NCBI GenBank assembly: GCA_012959525.1
Contig: DUDB01000079.1
Location: 2,435-61,825 of the forward strand
DNA from: Planctomycetota bacterium
Lineage (GTDB): Bacteria; Planctomycetota; UBA1135; GCA-002686595
Length of the DNA: 59,391 bases
Direction: 5' to 3'
Made by a program: the position numbers and the translations under genes. The notes beneath the pieces were generated by a model. The model saw only the letters and a program-made list of their open reading frames with translations, was not told the origin of the DNA and did not search any database. Below are positions 38,445-46,632 of the stretch, one piece after another; within the stretch, counting starts at the first letter, position 1, and each line of letters opens with the position of its first letter.

Positions 38445-38617
38445 TGCCCGCCTTCCTCCGCACCCTGCTGCAGACGTTGGCTTCTGGCTGGCGCAGTCTG
38501 CTGGGTGGGGGGGGCGGCACTTGCCTGTGCGACACCTGCAAGTGGGATTACGGGGATGCCTGTCGCAGGCCTGAGAGGCCCAATGCGAGGGTCTGTCCCG
38601 ACTACAAGCGGCGCTGA
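38444..38617 (+). CDS. 57-residue cysteine-rich protein
   Basis: A GTG at 38444 shares one base with the stop of the SH3 protein gene (TAGTG) and opens 57 codons. After an amphipathic N-terminal helix (L-R-T-L-L-Q-T-L-A) and a run of five glycines come C-L-C-D-T-C-K-W-D-Y-G-D-A-C and R-P-E-R-P-N-A-R-V-C-P-D-Y-K. The five cysteines (27, 29, 32, 40, 51) look like a zinc ribbon or knuckle, and the R-P-E-R-P-N-A tail has the feel of a conserved family, though I cannot name it. The frame crosses a run of eight G (38507-38514), so a sequencing error there would change it. Translational coupling suggests a shared role with the SH3 protein. Confidence 0.7.
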   Translation: MPAFLRTLLQTLASGWRSLLGGGGGTCLCDTCKWDYGDACRRPERPNARVCPDYKRR

Positions 38618-38627
38618 ATGGGCCCAG

Positions 38628-39761
38628 CTAGACCCGTCCTTCGCACTCGCTGAGCACCTGCCTCTTCAACTCGCTCAGGTTCCCAGCCTCGATGGCCCCC
38701 TGGATGCGCCCCATCAGTTGATGGAAGAAGTGCAGATTGTGGAGCGTGACGAGCATCCCGCCCAGCATCTCATTCGCGCGGCAGAGGTGGCTGAGTACTC
38801 CGATCGAGAACCCTTCGAGGGCTGGACTTATGCAGTCCGGATCTAGGGCCTCGTCGCAGTTCTTCCAGCGGCCGTTCCTGAGGTTGATGCGCCCCCTCGA
38901 CGTGAACGCCTGAGCATTGCGACCGTGACGGGTCGGTGTGACGCAATCGAACAAGTCCACACCACGCTCCACCGCGTCGAAAAAATCACGTGGGGTGCCG
39001 ACGCCCATCAGGTACCGCGGCTTGTCCTTGGGTAGGAGTGGGGCTGCTGCCGCCACGGCGTCGCCCATGGCTTCGCGCCCCTCGCCGACGCTCACGCCGC
39101 CAATGGCGTAGCCCACCAGGTCATGCTCCGAGACGGCTTCGACCGAGGCTTTGCGCAGATCCTCGAATACACCACCTTGGACGATTCCGAACAGGGCCTG
39201 GCCGCGGTCCGTGCCTCCGTTCTCGCGCCAGCGCTTGACGCACCGGGCCAGCCAACGGTGTGTGCGGTCATTCGCCGTCTGCACCAGAGCACGGTCGTGG
39301 GGGTCCTTGGGGCAGTGGTCAAACGCCATGATCACGTCGGCACCCAGGTCCCGCTGGATGTCCATGACCCGCTCCGGGGTGAAGCGAACGGCGTCCCCGT
39401 CCACAATGGACCTGAAGGTCACCCCGTCGTCGTCGATGGTCGAGATGTCGGCCATCGAGAAGACCTGATATCCACCGGAGTCCGTGAGGATCGGACCGTC
39501 CCAGTTCATGAAGCGGTGCAGACCTCCCAACTGGCGCACCGTCTCCTCGCCGGGACGCAGGTGCAGGTGCAGCGTATTGGCCAGGATCATGCGCGCTCCG
39601 GCCTGGGCCAGGTCTCGAGGGTGAACGCCCTTGACCGTGCCGCGTGTGCCCACGGGCATGAATGCCGGCGTCGAGACCCCCCCGTGGGGGGTGGTGAACG
39701 TCCCTCGGCGGGCGTGGGACTCGGGGCAGGTCCCGTGGACCTCGAACGAAAAACCGTCCAT
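38628..39761 (-). CDS. tgt: Queuine tRNA-ribosyltransferase-like protein (Tgt)
   Basis: A 377-residue tRNA-guanine transglycosylase, which exchanges G34 of GUN-anticodon tRNAs for preQ1. The catalytic aspartates are present: Asp94 in T-D-S-G-G-Y-Q and Asp272 in L-F-D-C-V-T-P-T-R, as is the substrate loop G-I-V-Q-G-G. The zinc site is abnormal. The family's C-x-C-x-x-C is here C-I-S-P-A-L (310-315), leaving Cys310 and His341 but not the other two cysteines. The alignment continues normally on both sides (L-D-P-D-C before, A-N-E-M-L after), so a frameshift is unlikely. It is the last gene of the ruvB operon, starting 3 bp after the SpoIID-like gene. Confidence 0.9.
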   Translation of the reverse strand: MDGFSFEVHGTCPESHARRGTFTTPHGGVSTPAFMPVGTRGTVKGVHPRDLAQAGARMILANTLHLHLRPGEETVRQLGGLHRFMNWDGPILTDSGGYQVFSMADISTIDDDGVTFRSIVDGDAVRFTPERVMDIQRDLGADVIMAFDHCPKDPHDRALVQTANDRTHRWLARCVKRWRENGGTDRGQALFGIVQGGVFEDLRKASVEAVSEHDLVGYAIGGVSVGEGREAMGDAVAAAAPLLPKDKPRYLMGVGTPRDFFDAVERGVDLFDCVTPTRHGRNAQAFTSRGRINLRNGRWKNCDEALDPDCISPALEGFSIGVLSHLCRANEMLGGMLVTLHNLHFFHQLMGRIQGAIEAGNLSELKRQVLSECEGRV

Positions 39762-39764
39762 GGC

Positions 39765-41024
39765 CTAGAGGCTCTGCACCACAGTTCCGGCGAAGTAGTG
39801 GCGGAGAATGCGCACGCTCGACCAATCGCGCTGGGCGAGGAGATGGGTCCCCGTCTGGCATAGGCCCGCGCCGTGGCCATGTCCCGCTCCGTAGACGGCC
39901 CATCCGCCTCCGGGCTGGATGGTCTCTCCCGGGTGGGGCCAGGTGCCCTCGATGCGGCCACTGCGCAAGAGGCTCGGTCCGAGCAGGCCGCGGAGGCGTA
40001 GGAAAGAAACCCGGACCTGGCCGGAATCGCCCGCGACCTGGACCTCGCTCCAGCGCCAAGGCTGCTCCTGAATCGGCTCAATGGAGATGATCCGCTCTCC
40101 GATCCCGAGGGTGCGGGCCAACTCTCCCAACTGCTTGGGGGTGAAGGTGATCTTCCACTTGCGCTGCTGGGCCCCCGCATCCGCCTCGTCGCAGGGGCAG
40201 TCGATGCCGTCTGAACCCGCCCCCGTTTCCGAGAACACCGTCTCGATGTCGCTCGTTCTTCCGCCGCACGAAGCGTGGTAGCGGACGTCCTCGAGGCGGC
40301 CGTGGCGGGTGAGCACCCGTCCCCGGGTCTTCTCCACCGCCGTCCTCACGGCCCCGACCATGCGCCGGCGCGAAGACTCCGAGCGCACATCGTCCACGGC
40401 ATTGGCAGGTAGGCCGCAGTAGGCCTGATCCGCCACGGAATCTGACAGGGCCACGCGTCTGGAACCGGGCGCAGGGGGCAGGGCTCCACGCATGGCCAGG
40501 GTGTACAGGGCGTAGGTGCGTGCCGCGATGGCCTGAGCCTCCAGTTCGGCAGGCTGGGCGGACCACAGGGGCAATTCGCCCGCGACCACTCCCTCTACGT
40601 AGGTTTCAAGGTCCAGGCGGTTGATGAGCCGCAGCCCGCCTTGGGGGTGGGGGAGGACTTCAAACCGTCCGCCGTACCGCTTGCCGTCCCAGGAGACCTC
40701 ATTTCCGGAGCCACCGGCCTGCAGAACCAGGCGCGGGTGCAGGCGTCCGTCCGCTTCCAACCCTTCACCAAGGCGCCGGACCGTCAGGGTGCGCGAACCG
40801 TTCTTGAGGATGAGTCGGTCCTGGCCTTCAGCGGCCTCGATTCGGACGGCGATCTCGATGGGGCTACTCAGGTCCGATGGTCGCGGTGGCAGGGGCCGAC
40901 CCGGGACCGTGACCTCGCTCGGGGTGGGAGCGACGACCCCGGTGGATTGTCTACTGGATGTCTGACAGGCGGCCAGCAAGACCACGACCGTCCAGAGTAG
41001 CCGTCGGGCCGGGTCCTTCCTCAT
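39765..41024 (-). CDS. SpoIID/LytB-domain lipoprotein
   Basis: A 419-residue lipoprotein (lipobox V-L-L-A-A-C, Cys20) with a SpoIID/LytB domain. The signs are L-E-T-Y-V-E-G-V-V-A-G-E-L-P (containing the expected catalytic Glu), A-I-A-A-R-T-Y-A-L-Y, and the terminal G-A-G-H-G-H-G-A-G-L-C-Q-T-G. SpoIID is a peptidoglycan lytic transglycosylase in sporulating Firmicutes; in other bacteria the domain occurs as an amidase enhancer or a cell-wall remodelling enzyme. Sporulation is not implied here. Its ATG overlaps the ruvB stop (ATGA). Confidence 0.88.
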   Translation of the reverse strand: MRKDPARRLLWTVVVLLAACQTSSRQSTGVVAPTPSEVTVPGRPLPPRPSDLSSPIEIAVRIEAAEGQDRLILKNGSRTLTVRRLGEGLEADGRLHPRLVLQAGGSGNEVSWDGKRYGGRFEVLPHPQGGLRLINRLDLETYVEGVVAGELPLWSAQPAELEAQAIAARTYALYTLAMRGALPPAPGSRRVALSDSVADQAYCGLPANAVDDVRSESSRRRMVGAVRTAVEKTRGRVLTRHGRLEDVRYHASCGGRTSDIETVFSETGAGSDGIDCPCDEADAGAQQRKWKITFTPKQLGELARTLGIGERIISIEPIQEQPWRWSEVQVAGDSGQVRVSFLRLRGLLGPSLLRSGRIEGTWPHPGETIQPGGGWAVYGAGHGHGAGLCQTGTHLLAQRDWSSVRILRHYFAGTVVQSL

Positions 41025-42079
41025 GCGTCGAAGAGCGTGCCCGGTCTGCCCTCGGGTTCAAGCCCGAGAGCGTCAAATCCCCGAGCCGTCAAGACGCGGC
41101 CCCGGGCTGTCTTCTCAAGCAGTCCATGCCGTAGGAGGTGTGGCTCAAAGACCCCCTCCAGCGTGTCTTCCTTCTCGTCGACAACGGCGGCGATGGTCTT
41201 GATGGCCACGGGCCCACCGCTGCGCTCAGCCAGGCAGCGTAGGATGCGCCGGTCCATGGCCTCCAGCCCCGCATCGTCGATGCCGAGGTTCTCCAGGGTG
41301 GCGCGCGCCAACTCCACGCCGACTTGGGTGTGTCCGGCCACCGAGGCTTCGTCGCGGCAGCGGCGCAGTAGGCGGTTGGCGACGCGCGGTGTCCCGCGAG
41401 AGCGTGAGGCCAGATGCGTGGCGGCCTCAACCGTCAGGTCCATTTCAAGCAGTACGGCCGAGCGGCTCAGGATGCGCACCAGGTCTTCGGTGGGGTAGGG
41501 GTCGAGCCGTTCGAATAAGCCGAAGCGCGCGCGGAATGGAGCGGTCAGGAGTCCCTCGCGGGTGGTCGCTCCCACGAGTGTGAAGGGCGGCAGAGTGAGA
41601 GGATGGATCCGAGCGTCCGCTCCCTCTCCGATGATGAGGTCCACGGCGAAATCTTCCATGGCCGTGTAGAGGTACTCCTCGACCTTCGTAGGCACCCGAT
41701 GGATCTCATCGATGAAGAGCACGTCGCCGGGGCGCAGGTGGATCAATAGCCCCACGAGATCCTTGGGCGTCTCCAGGGTCGGGCCGATCGTGCGATGCAG
41801 GTGTGAGCCCATCTCCTCGGCCAGGACCCGGGCGAGGGAGGTCTTGCCCAACCCGGGGGGGCCCGAGAAGAGGACGTGGTCCGGGGCGTGCTTTCGCTTC
41901 TGAGCCGCCTGTACGGCCACCCGCAGGTCGCGCACAATGCGCTCTTGGCCTATGAACTCCCCCAGGCTGGCGGGGCGTAGGCTGGTTTCGGCCCGGGTTT
42001 CGTCGATCTGGACCTCTGCGGCGCCCCCATCCAGAGGCCTTTCCAGTGCTGCCGGGTTGAATACGGACTCTTCAGGCAT
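41021..42079 (-). CDS. ruvB: Holliday-junction branch-migration helicase RuvB
   Basis: The ATG at 42079 (M-P-E-E-S-V-F-N-P) gives 352 residues; upstream starts would add a long non-conserved leader. Walker A is G-P-P-G-L-G-K-T-S, Walker B is V-L-F-I-D-E-I-H-R, sensor 1 follows in V-G-A-T-T-R-E-G-L, and the C-terminal winged helix is complete. RuvB hexamers drive branch migration with RuvA in recombinational repair. ruvA and ruvC are not adjacent, which is unusual. The gene heads the operon ruvB, SpoIID-like, tgt. A perfect inverted repeat lies 29 bp upstream of the start. Confidence 0.97.
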   Translation of the reverse strand: MPEESVFNPAALERPLDGGAAEVQIDETRAETSLRPASLGEFIGQERIVRDLRVAVQAAQKRKHAPDHVLFSGPPGLGKTSLARVLAEEMGSHLHRTIGPTLETPKDLVGLLIHLRPGDVLFIDEIHRVPTKVEEYLYTAMEDFAVDLIIGEGADARIHPLTLPPFTLVGATTREGLLTAPFRARFGLFERLDPYPTEDLVRILSRSAVLLEMDLTVEAATHLASRSRGTPRVANRLLRRCRDEASVAGHTQVGVELARATLENLGIDDAGLEAMDRRILRCLAERSGGPVAIKTIAAVVDEKEDTLEGVFEPHLLRHGLLEKTARGRVLTARGFDALGLEPEGRPGTLFDA

Positions 42080-42107
42080 GGGGCCCAGGATAGCCCTCGA
42101 GGGGGGC

Positions 42108-42133
42108 GGAATCCCGGATCGGGCCGGGATTCC
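42108..42133 (-). promoter_or_regulatory. Perfect 10-bp inverted repeat upstream of ruvB
   Basis: GGAATCCCGG and CCGGGATTCC flank a six-base spacer, 29 bp before the ruvB start. It could be an operator for the ruvB operon or a hairpin in its 5' leader. It does not match the Escherichia coli (CTGT-N8-ACAG) or Bacillus (GAAC-N4-GTTC) LexA boxes, so an SOS role is only a possibility. Confidence 0.5.
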
Positions 42134-42223
42134 ATGCGGGCAAAGAGATCCGGAGAATCGGGTGTCCTCGACCCGGTAGGGGGGGTAATTCGACTGACAG
42201 GCCGGGCGTAATCGCGACCTGCG

Positions 42224-42239
42224 TGTGCGAATTTGCACA
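42224..42239. promoter_or_regulatory. Near-palindrome in the divergent ruvB gap
   Basis: TGTGCGAATTTGCACA is a 16-bp imperfect palindrome with one mismatched pair, a typical size for a dimeric regulator site. It lies between divergent ruvB and the 1,067-residue lipoprotein gene, about 145 bp upstream of ruvB. The rest of the gap (to 42569) shows no gene. Confidence 0.35.
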
Positions 42240-42569
42240 TTCGGGTGGGCGATGCTGCACATCTGGCTCCCCTCAATCCCCGGAACATGGCTCCAAGTTG
42301 GGTGCAATCCGGCGTTCGGAAGGGTCAAATGTGTGCTCCTCTCCCCCCCCAGAACCCCCCTCCAGGCGGAATAGGCTCCATATCATCCTTAAGATCTCTC
42401 CACGGCACGGCGTGTGCTGCTTGAGGCCTGGAAGAAATTCCTTCCGCCTCCCTAGGGCCAATCGATGGTGCTCTGAGGTATCCTCAACGCGCCCGACTGG
42501 ACCCCGGGCCTGGTTCTCTCCCCCTTCGTTCTCCGACACTGTTCTCTCCTCTTCGACCCGAGTGCTCTC

Positions 42570-45500
42570 ATGCGATTGAATCGGCTGCAAGCTGCCTTGC
42601 TCAGCACCCTGACTGTCCTCCTCCCGGCCTGCGGTGGCATCTCCTCCAAGGCGAGTTCAGATACTGGATCCCAGTCACTGCTGCGCCTGCTGGACGTCTC
42701 CAACGGTTTTGGTCAGCTGATTCCACACACGGTCCAGAAGCTGGACTCTGCCGGTAACCCGACCCAACAGGTGGTGTCGATCCTGAACCAGCAGGACATC
42801 ATCGACCACGTCAACGCGGCGAACCCGATCCTGCCGGTGCCTCAGTTCAACGCGGCACCCGTGCTGCCGAGCGGCGCGGTGGGAAACCACTTTCTTCTGG
42901 CGCGCTTCACCCGCGACCTGGACCTGAATACCATCTTCGATCCCTCACCCGGTTCTATGGCCACAGCTGGGCTGACGGGAGCCGTCAGCGTCGTGGCAAT
43001 CGACCCGGTTACAGGCACGGCTTTGCCGGTGCAGGGACGCGCGTTCGTCAATGGCCAGCCCCTCGGGGACACCCTTGAAGGTGATCCCCCCCGCCGCCCC
43101 ATGGAGACCTGGGTGGCCGTTGATGAGTTCGGCACCACGACGGCCGTGGATCCTGCGGGACAGGGCTTTCCGGGTACGGACGGCTTCTTCGTCGGATCGC
43201 AGCAGTTGGTGAGCAGCTCGAGCTTCGTGTTCGTTCCGGATACGGACTCGAACCTGGCCACCTACGAGACCTTCCCCCTCGGCTACCAGATCCGCTTGCG
43301 GTTTACCACTGCCGTGCGCGCCGTCAACGGCAAAGGGCTTAGCCAGCAGGTCTTGGCCTGCTCGACTGTGGGGGCCGACGATCTCTCCCCCGAGGTCGTG
43401 CGCACTCCTCCTCCGCTCCAGGAGCCTCTGATTACCCCCGGCGGCGGTGATACGGACGTGGATCCGTTGACCACCATTCGCGTGGAGTTCACCGAGCCCG
43501 TCCAGCCGTACAGCGTGGGCGTGATTCAAGGTACGGCGCCCGCAAACCTGTCTTCGGCACTGAAAGTGGAGTTCGGTCCTTCCTCGACGCGCACGGACAT
43601 GCCCTTCACCGTGCAGCCCCTGAGCCCATTCGACCTGTCGATCTACGACCTCTACCCCGCCTTCAACTTCCCCGGTGCGGGCCCCACCTTCGGGTCCTGC
43701 GGTACCTTCTCGCGGGTGGACATCACGATCAACCCGGGTCAGGTCGCGGACCTTGCGAATAACCCCGACCCCGCTGACCCGGCGAACTTTATTCCCAACT
43801 ACAACATCCTGGGCGGGACGACCTACTTCGTGACCGGCGAGGGTCCGGGCATGGTCAACGCTCCGGTGACACCGGATGCGATCTATCTGTCGCGCAGTGG
43901 CGCGCTGCCTGGCATCTCCGTTGTGGACCTGAACGGGTTTGGGCAGGGAACGGGTAACCCGTCCTTCATCGAAGGCCAGCCCATCGAGGGCAACACCAAC
44001 TTCCCGTACAACGCCAACGTGCGTTTCCAGACGGGTCTGCGCCCGCCCTTGTCCGTGGGTACCTGTACCTTGGACGGCGGTTCGGCCGGCGCCTTCTTCT
44101 TGGCGCGGGACACATCCCTGAACGATCAGGTGGTGGCTCCCCCTCTGGTGTCGGACGTCACCGACATGATGCTCGGTCATCCGCTCGACGGAACTTTCAA
44201 CAACGCCAAGTACCCCTTTGGGTGTCTGGCCGGCAACGGTGGTTCGGTCTGTACCCTTGATGGTCTGAAGGTCATCAACGCAAACATAGGTGGGGGTGGC
44301 AACACCCTGACTCCTCTTGGCGCGGGTGGTTTCCAGATCGGCGGCTTGATGGCGGGCTACGGCAACCTCGTTTCGTTTGCTCCGCACCCGAACCCTCCGC
44401 CCCTGTCCTTCCCGCCCCTGTGCGTGGCCCCCTACCTGCTGGGGCAGGAGCCGACCTCGATCGACCACGACCCCGCCGGGCCAGACCCCAAGACCAACCT
44501 GCTGGTCCCCGGTGACCCCTTTGGCGATCCCTTGTCCAACCCACCGGTACCGCCGTCGGGTCTGCTGACTCCCGAGCAGAACTGCTTCTTCCTCGGGCCA
44601 AGCCAAGGCCAGATCAAGGTGGAGAACTGCTTGGCGTACATGATTCGCCAACAGGTGGGTCACTTCCTGTACGTGCTCGACCGTCAAGCCGGCGAGATCA
44701 CGGTCTTTAACTCCAACCGCATGACCGTGGTGGAGCGCATCGGGATGAACGATCCCACCGAGTTCGCGATGAGTCCGAACTTGGACCTCTTGGCGGTGAC
44801 CAACCAGAACTCGAATACCGTCTCCTTTATCGATATCGACCCCTCTTCGGCGACTTTCCACCAGATCGTGAAGACGACGGTGGTGGGCAAAGGGCCGCGC
44901 GGGATCGCCTGGCAGCCGGGGAACGAGGATATTCTTGTCTGCTGCGAAGCCGACGACACCCTCTCGATCATTTCCGCCTTCTCCCTGATCGAGCGCACCC
45001 GAGTCAGCGCCCAGCTCAACAAGCCCTTCGACGTCGTGGCCATGCCACGGCAGGCTGGTGCGGGCAATGGCTACCTGCGAAACGTCTACTTCGCCTACAT
45101 CCTGAACCGCAACGGAAACGTGGCTCTGTTCGAGTCTGGTCCCAACGGCGTGAACGGCTGGGGTTATGACGACGTGATTGGAATTGCTCCCTTCACCTTC
45201 AACAGTCCCAAGAAGCTCCAGCTCGATCCCATCAACCTCTTCATGGCGGTCTGGATCGCTCACGAGGGGCCGATCGACATTGTCACCGGCAATCCGGGAG
45301 CGCCCAACGTGGGCGCCCTGTCTCAGCTCTGGGTTGAATCGGCCGTATCGGGCCAGATCTTCTTGACCTCAGGCAACGTGGGCCAGACCGGTCTGCGAGA
45401 CATGTCATTTGGTGTGAACATCTCCATTGGCGAGAGCGCTCAGGGTCTCTCGGGTATCCCGGTGGACATTGCCTTCGACAACATGCGCAACCTCGGTGGC

Positions 45501-45773
45501 ATGCCCAATGTGATCACCCCCTTCAGTGCGGGGACCTCATTGCCGGGTAATGGCAAGGGAATGGTCCGGGTCAACGGTCCAGTGATCAACAACAACGAAC
45601 CCGCCTACATGTTCGCAGCGGTTCCCAACGTCACGGGTGGCTTCGGGGTGGTGGATGTGTTCGATCTGGCCAAGGCCGGTGTCTTGCGCAAGGACATCAA
45701 CGCCTTCCAAGCCGGAGTCCAGTCCATCCAGGTTCCAAACGTCAGCGGCGTGATGGACTACTGGAGGCAGTAG
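42570..45773 (+). CDS. Giant lipoprotein with Ig-like domains and beta-propeller
   Basis: A 1,067-residue protein with a lipoprotein signal (V-L-L-P-A-C, Cys21). The middle contains Big_5-like Ig domains, for example P-G-G-G-D-T-D-V-D-P-L-T-T-I-R-V-E-F-T-E-P-V near 290-310 and a companion with V-D-I-T-I-N-P-G-Q-V-A-D-L. From about residue 690 to 860 come strands of a YncE-like lactonase/surface-antigen propeller (H-F-L-Y-V-L-D-R-Q-A-G-E-I-T-V-F, then N-T-V-S-F-I-D-I). No catalytic site is evident. It is probably anchored in the outer membrane as a surface structural or binding protein. It is transcribed alone, divergent from ruvB. Confidence 0.8.
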   Translation: MRLNRLQAALLSTLTVLLPACGGISSKASSDTGSQSLLRLLDVSNGFGQLIPHTVQKLDSAGNPTQQVVSILNQQDIIDHVNAANPILPVPQFNAAPVLPSGAVGNHFLLARFTRDLDLNTIFDPSPGSMATAGLTGAVSVVAIDPVTGTALPVQGRAFVNGQPLGDTLEGDPPRRPMETWVAVDEFGTTTAVDPAGQGFPGTDGFFVGSQQLVSSSSFVFVPDTDSNLATYETFPLGYQIRLRFTTAVRAVNGKGLSQQVLACSTVGADDLSPEVVRTPPPLQEPLITPGGGDTDVDPLTTIRVEFTEPVQPYSVGVIQGTAPANLSSALKVEFGPSSTRTDMPFTVQPLSPFDLSIYDLYPAFNFPGAGPTFGSCGTFSRVDITINPGQVADLANNPDPADPANFIPNYNILGGTTYFVTGEGPGMVNAPVTPDAIYLSRSGALPGISVVDLNGFGQGTGNPSFIEGQPIEGNTNFPYNANVRFQTGLRPPLSVGTCTLDGGSAGAFFLARDTSLNDQVVAPPLVSDVTDMMLGHPLDGTFNNAKYPFGCLAGNGGSVCTLDGLKVINANIGGGGNTLTPLGAGGFQIGGLMAGYGNLVSFAPHPNPPPLSFPPLCVAPYLLGQEPTSIDHDPAGPDPKTNLLVPGDPFGDPLSNPPVPPSGLLTPEQNCFFLGPSQGQIKVENCLAYMIRQQVGHFLYVLDRQAGEITVFNSNRMTVVERIGMNDPTEFAMSPNLDLLAVTNQNSNTVSFIDIDPSSATFHQIVKTTVVGKGPRGIAWQPGNEDILVCCEADDTLSIISAFSLIERTRVSAQLNKPFDVVAMPRQAGAGNGYLRNVYFAYILNRNGNVALFESGPNGVNGWGYDDVIGIAPFTFNSPKKLQLDPINLFMAVWIAHEGPIDIVTGNPGAPNVGALSQLWVESAVSGQIFLTSGNVGQTGLRDMSFGVNISIGESAQGLSGIPVDIAFDNMRNLGGMPNVITPFSAGTSLPGNGKGMVRVNGPVINNNEPAYMFAAVPNVTGGFGVVDVFDLAKAGVLRKDINAFQAGVQSIQVPNVSGVMDYWRQ

Positions 45774-45836
45774 AAACCTGACGTGCGGGGCTGACCCGCG
45801 AGACGGCTCTTCCGCCTAGCGGGAAGCGCTACCCAC

Positions 45837-45869
45837 TCACGCCCGCGAGGCTCTGCCGCGTGGGCGTGA
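45837..45869 (+). terminator. Strong hairpin after the giant lipoprotein gene
   Basis: TCACGCCCGCG pairs with CGCGTGGGCGTGA over eleven base pairs including one G-U, with an eleven-base loop. Two smaller stems lie just before it (GCGGG/CCCGC at about 45785-45799 and CTTCC/GGAAG at about 45809-45826). There is no T-run, but three stems in 130 bp between two plus-strand genes suggest a termination or processing region. Confidence 0.5.
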
Positions 45870-45906
45870 TGCATTGAGGGCGTTCCCTGGGGGCCTTCTC
45901 GGCCCT

Positions 45907-46632
45907 ATGCTCACTCCCATGTCCGATCCTCAAGCGGTCCAGTCCATGTTCTCCCGCATCGCGGGCAGCTATGACCTGCTCAATCGGGTCCTGTCATGCG
46001 GGATCGATCGGCGCTGGAGAAAGCGCGTCGTCGCGCGAGCGGGACAGGTGCAAGGGTGCGCGGTATTGGACGTTTGCACGGGAACGGGGGATCTGGCCGT
46101 GGCTTTTGCCCAAGCCGGAGCAAGGGTGGTGGGCGTGGACTTCACTCGACCGATGTTGCTGCGGGCGCCGAGTAAAGTGCGCTCCGACGACCTCCGAGCG
46201 CAGTTTGCTCAAGGGGATGCGCTCTGTATCCCAGCAATGGAGGGCAGCGTGGATTTTGCCTGCGTCGCCTTCGGGATCCGAAACGTGGCCGACCGCCACC
46301 TCGGCTTGCGTGAGATGGGGCGTGTGGTACGACCCGGAGGGCAGGTGTTGGTGCTGGAATTCTCCACGCCACCTCGCGGCCTCTTCGCCTGGGCCTACCG
46401 TCTGTACTTCACCCGTATCCTGCCCACTCTTGGTCGCTGGATTTCTCGGGACGGAGATGCCTACGCGTACCTGCCGCGAACGGTCATGGCCTGGCCGCAA
46501 CCCGAGGCCTTTCAGGCGGAGATGGAAGCGGAGGGGCTGGTGGACTGCGGCTTCGAGCGCCTGACCGGCGGGATCGCCTGCTTGCACTTTGGAACGGTCT
46601 CGGGAGAACGCAATGAAGGGGTTGGGCCGTGA
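45907..46632 (+). CDS. menG: UbiE/MenG quinone C-methyltransferase
   Basis: A class I SAM-dependent methyltransferase of about 241 residues. The ATG at 45907 or the one at 45919 (M-S-D-P-Q-A-V-Q) could be the start. The family signature F-S-R-I-A-G-S-Y-D-L-L-N appears near residue 15, the SAM-binding D-V-C-T-G-T-G-D-L-A follows, and F-G-I-R-N-V lies further on. It methylates demethylmenaquinone (or, in other bacteria, a ubiquinone precursor). No ubiquinone hydroxylases are seen, and the neighbours are UbiX- and UbiA-like, so menaquinone is likelier. Its stop overlaps the GTG of the CPBP protein gene. Confidence 0.93.
   Translation: MLTPMSDPQAVQSMFSRIAGSYDLLNRVLSCGIDRRWRKRVVARAGQVQGCAVLDVCTGTGDLAVAFAQAGARVVGVDFTRPMLLRAPSKVRSDDLRAQFAQGDALCIPAMEGSVDFACVAFGIRNVADRHLGLREMGRVVRPGGQVLVLEFSTPPRGLFAWAYRLYFTRILPTLGRWISRDGDAYAYLPRTVMAWPQPEAFQAEMEAEGLVDCGFERLTGGIACLHFGTVSGERNEGVGP

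Noticed and set aside
39765..41024. Reading the SpoIID-like gene as evidence for sporulation
   Set aside because: SpoIID/LytB domains are common in non-sporulating Gram-negative bacteria, and no other sporulation genes are present.
42945..45263. Long minus-strand open frame (772 residues) opposite the giant lipoprotein
   Set aside because: It is fully antisense to a convincing lipoprotein gene, is rich in Arg, His and Val as GC-rich shadows are, and shows no domain or signal.
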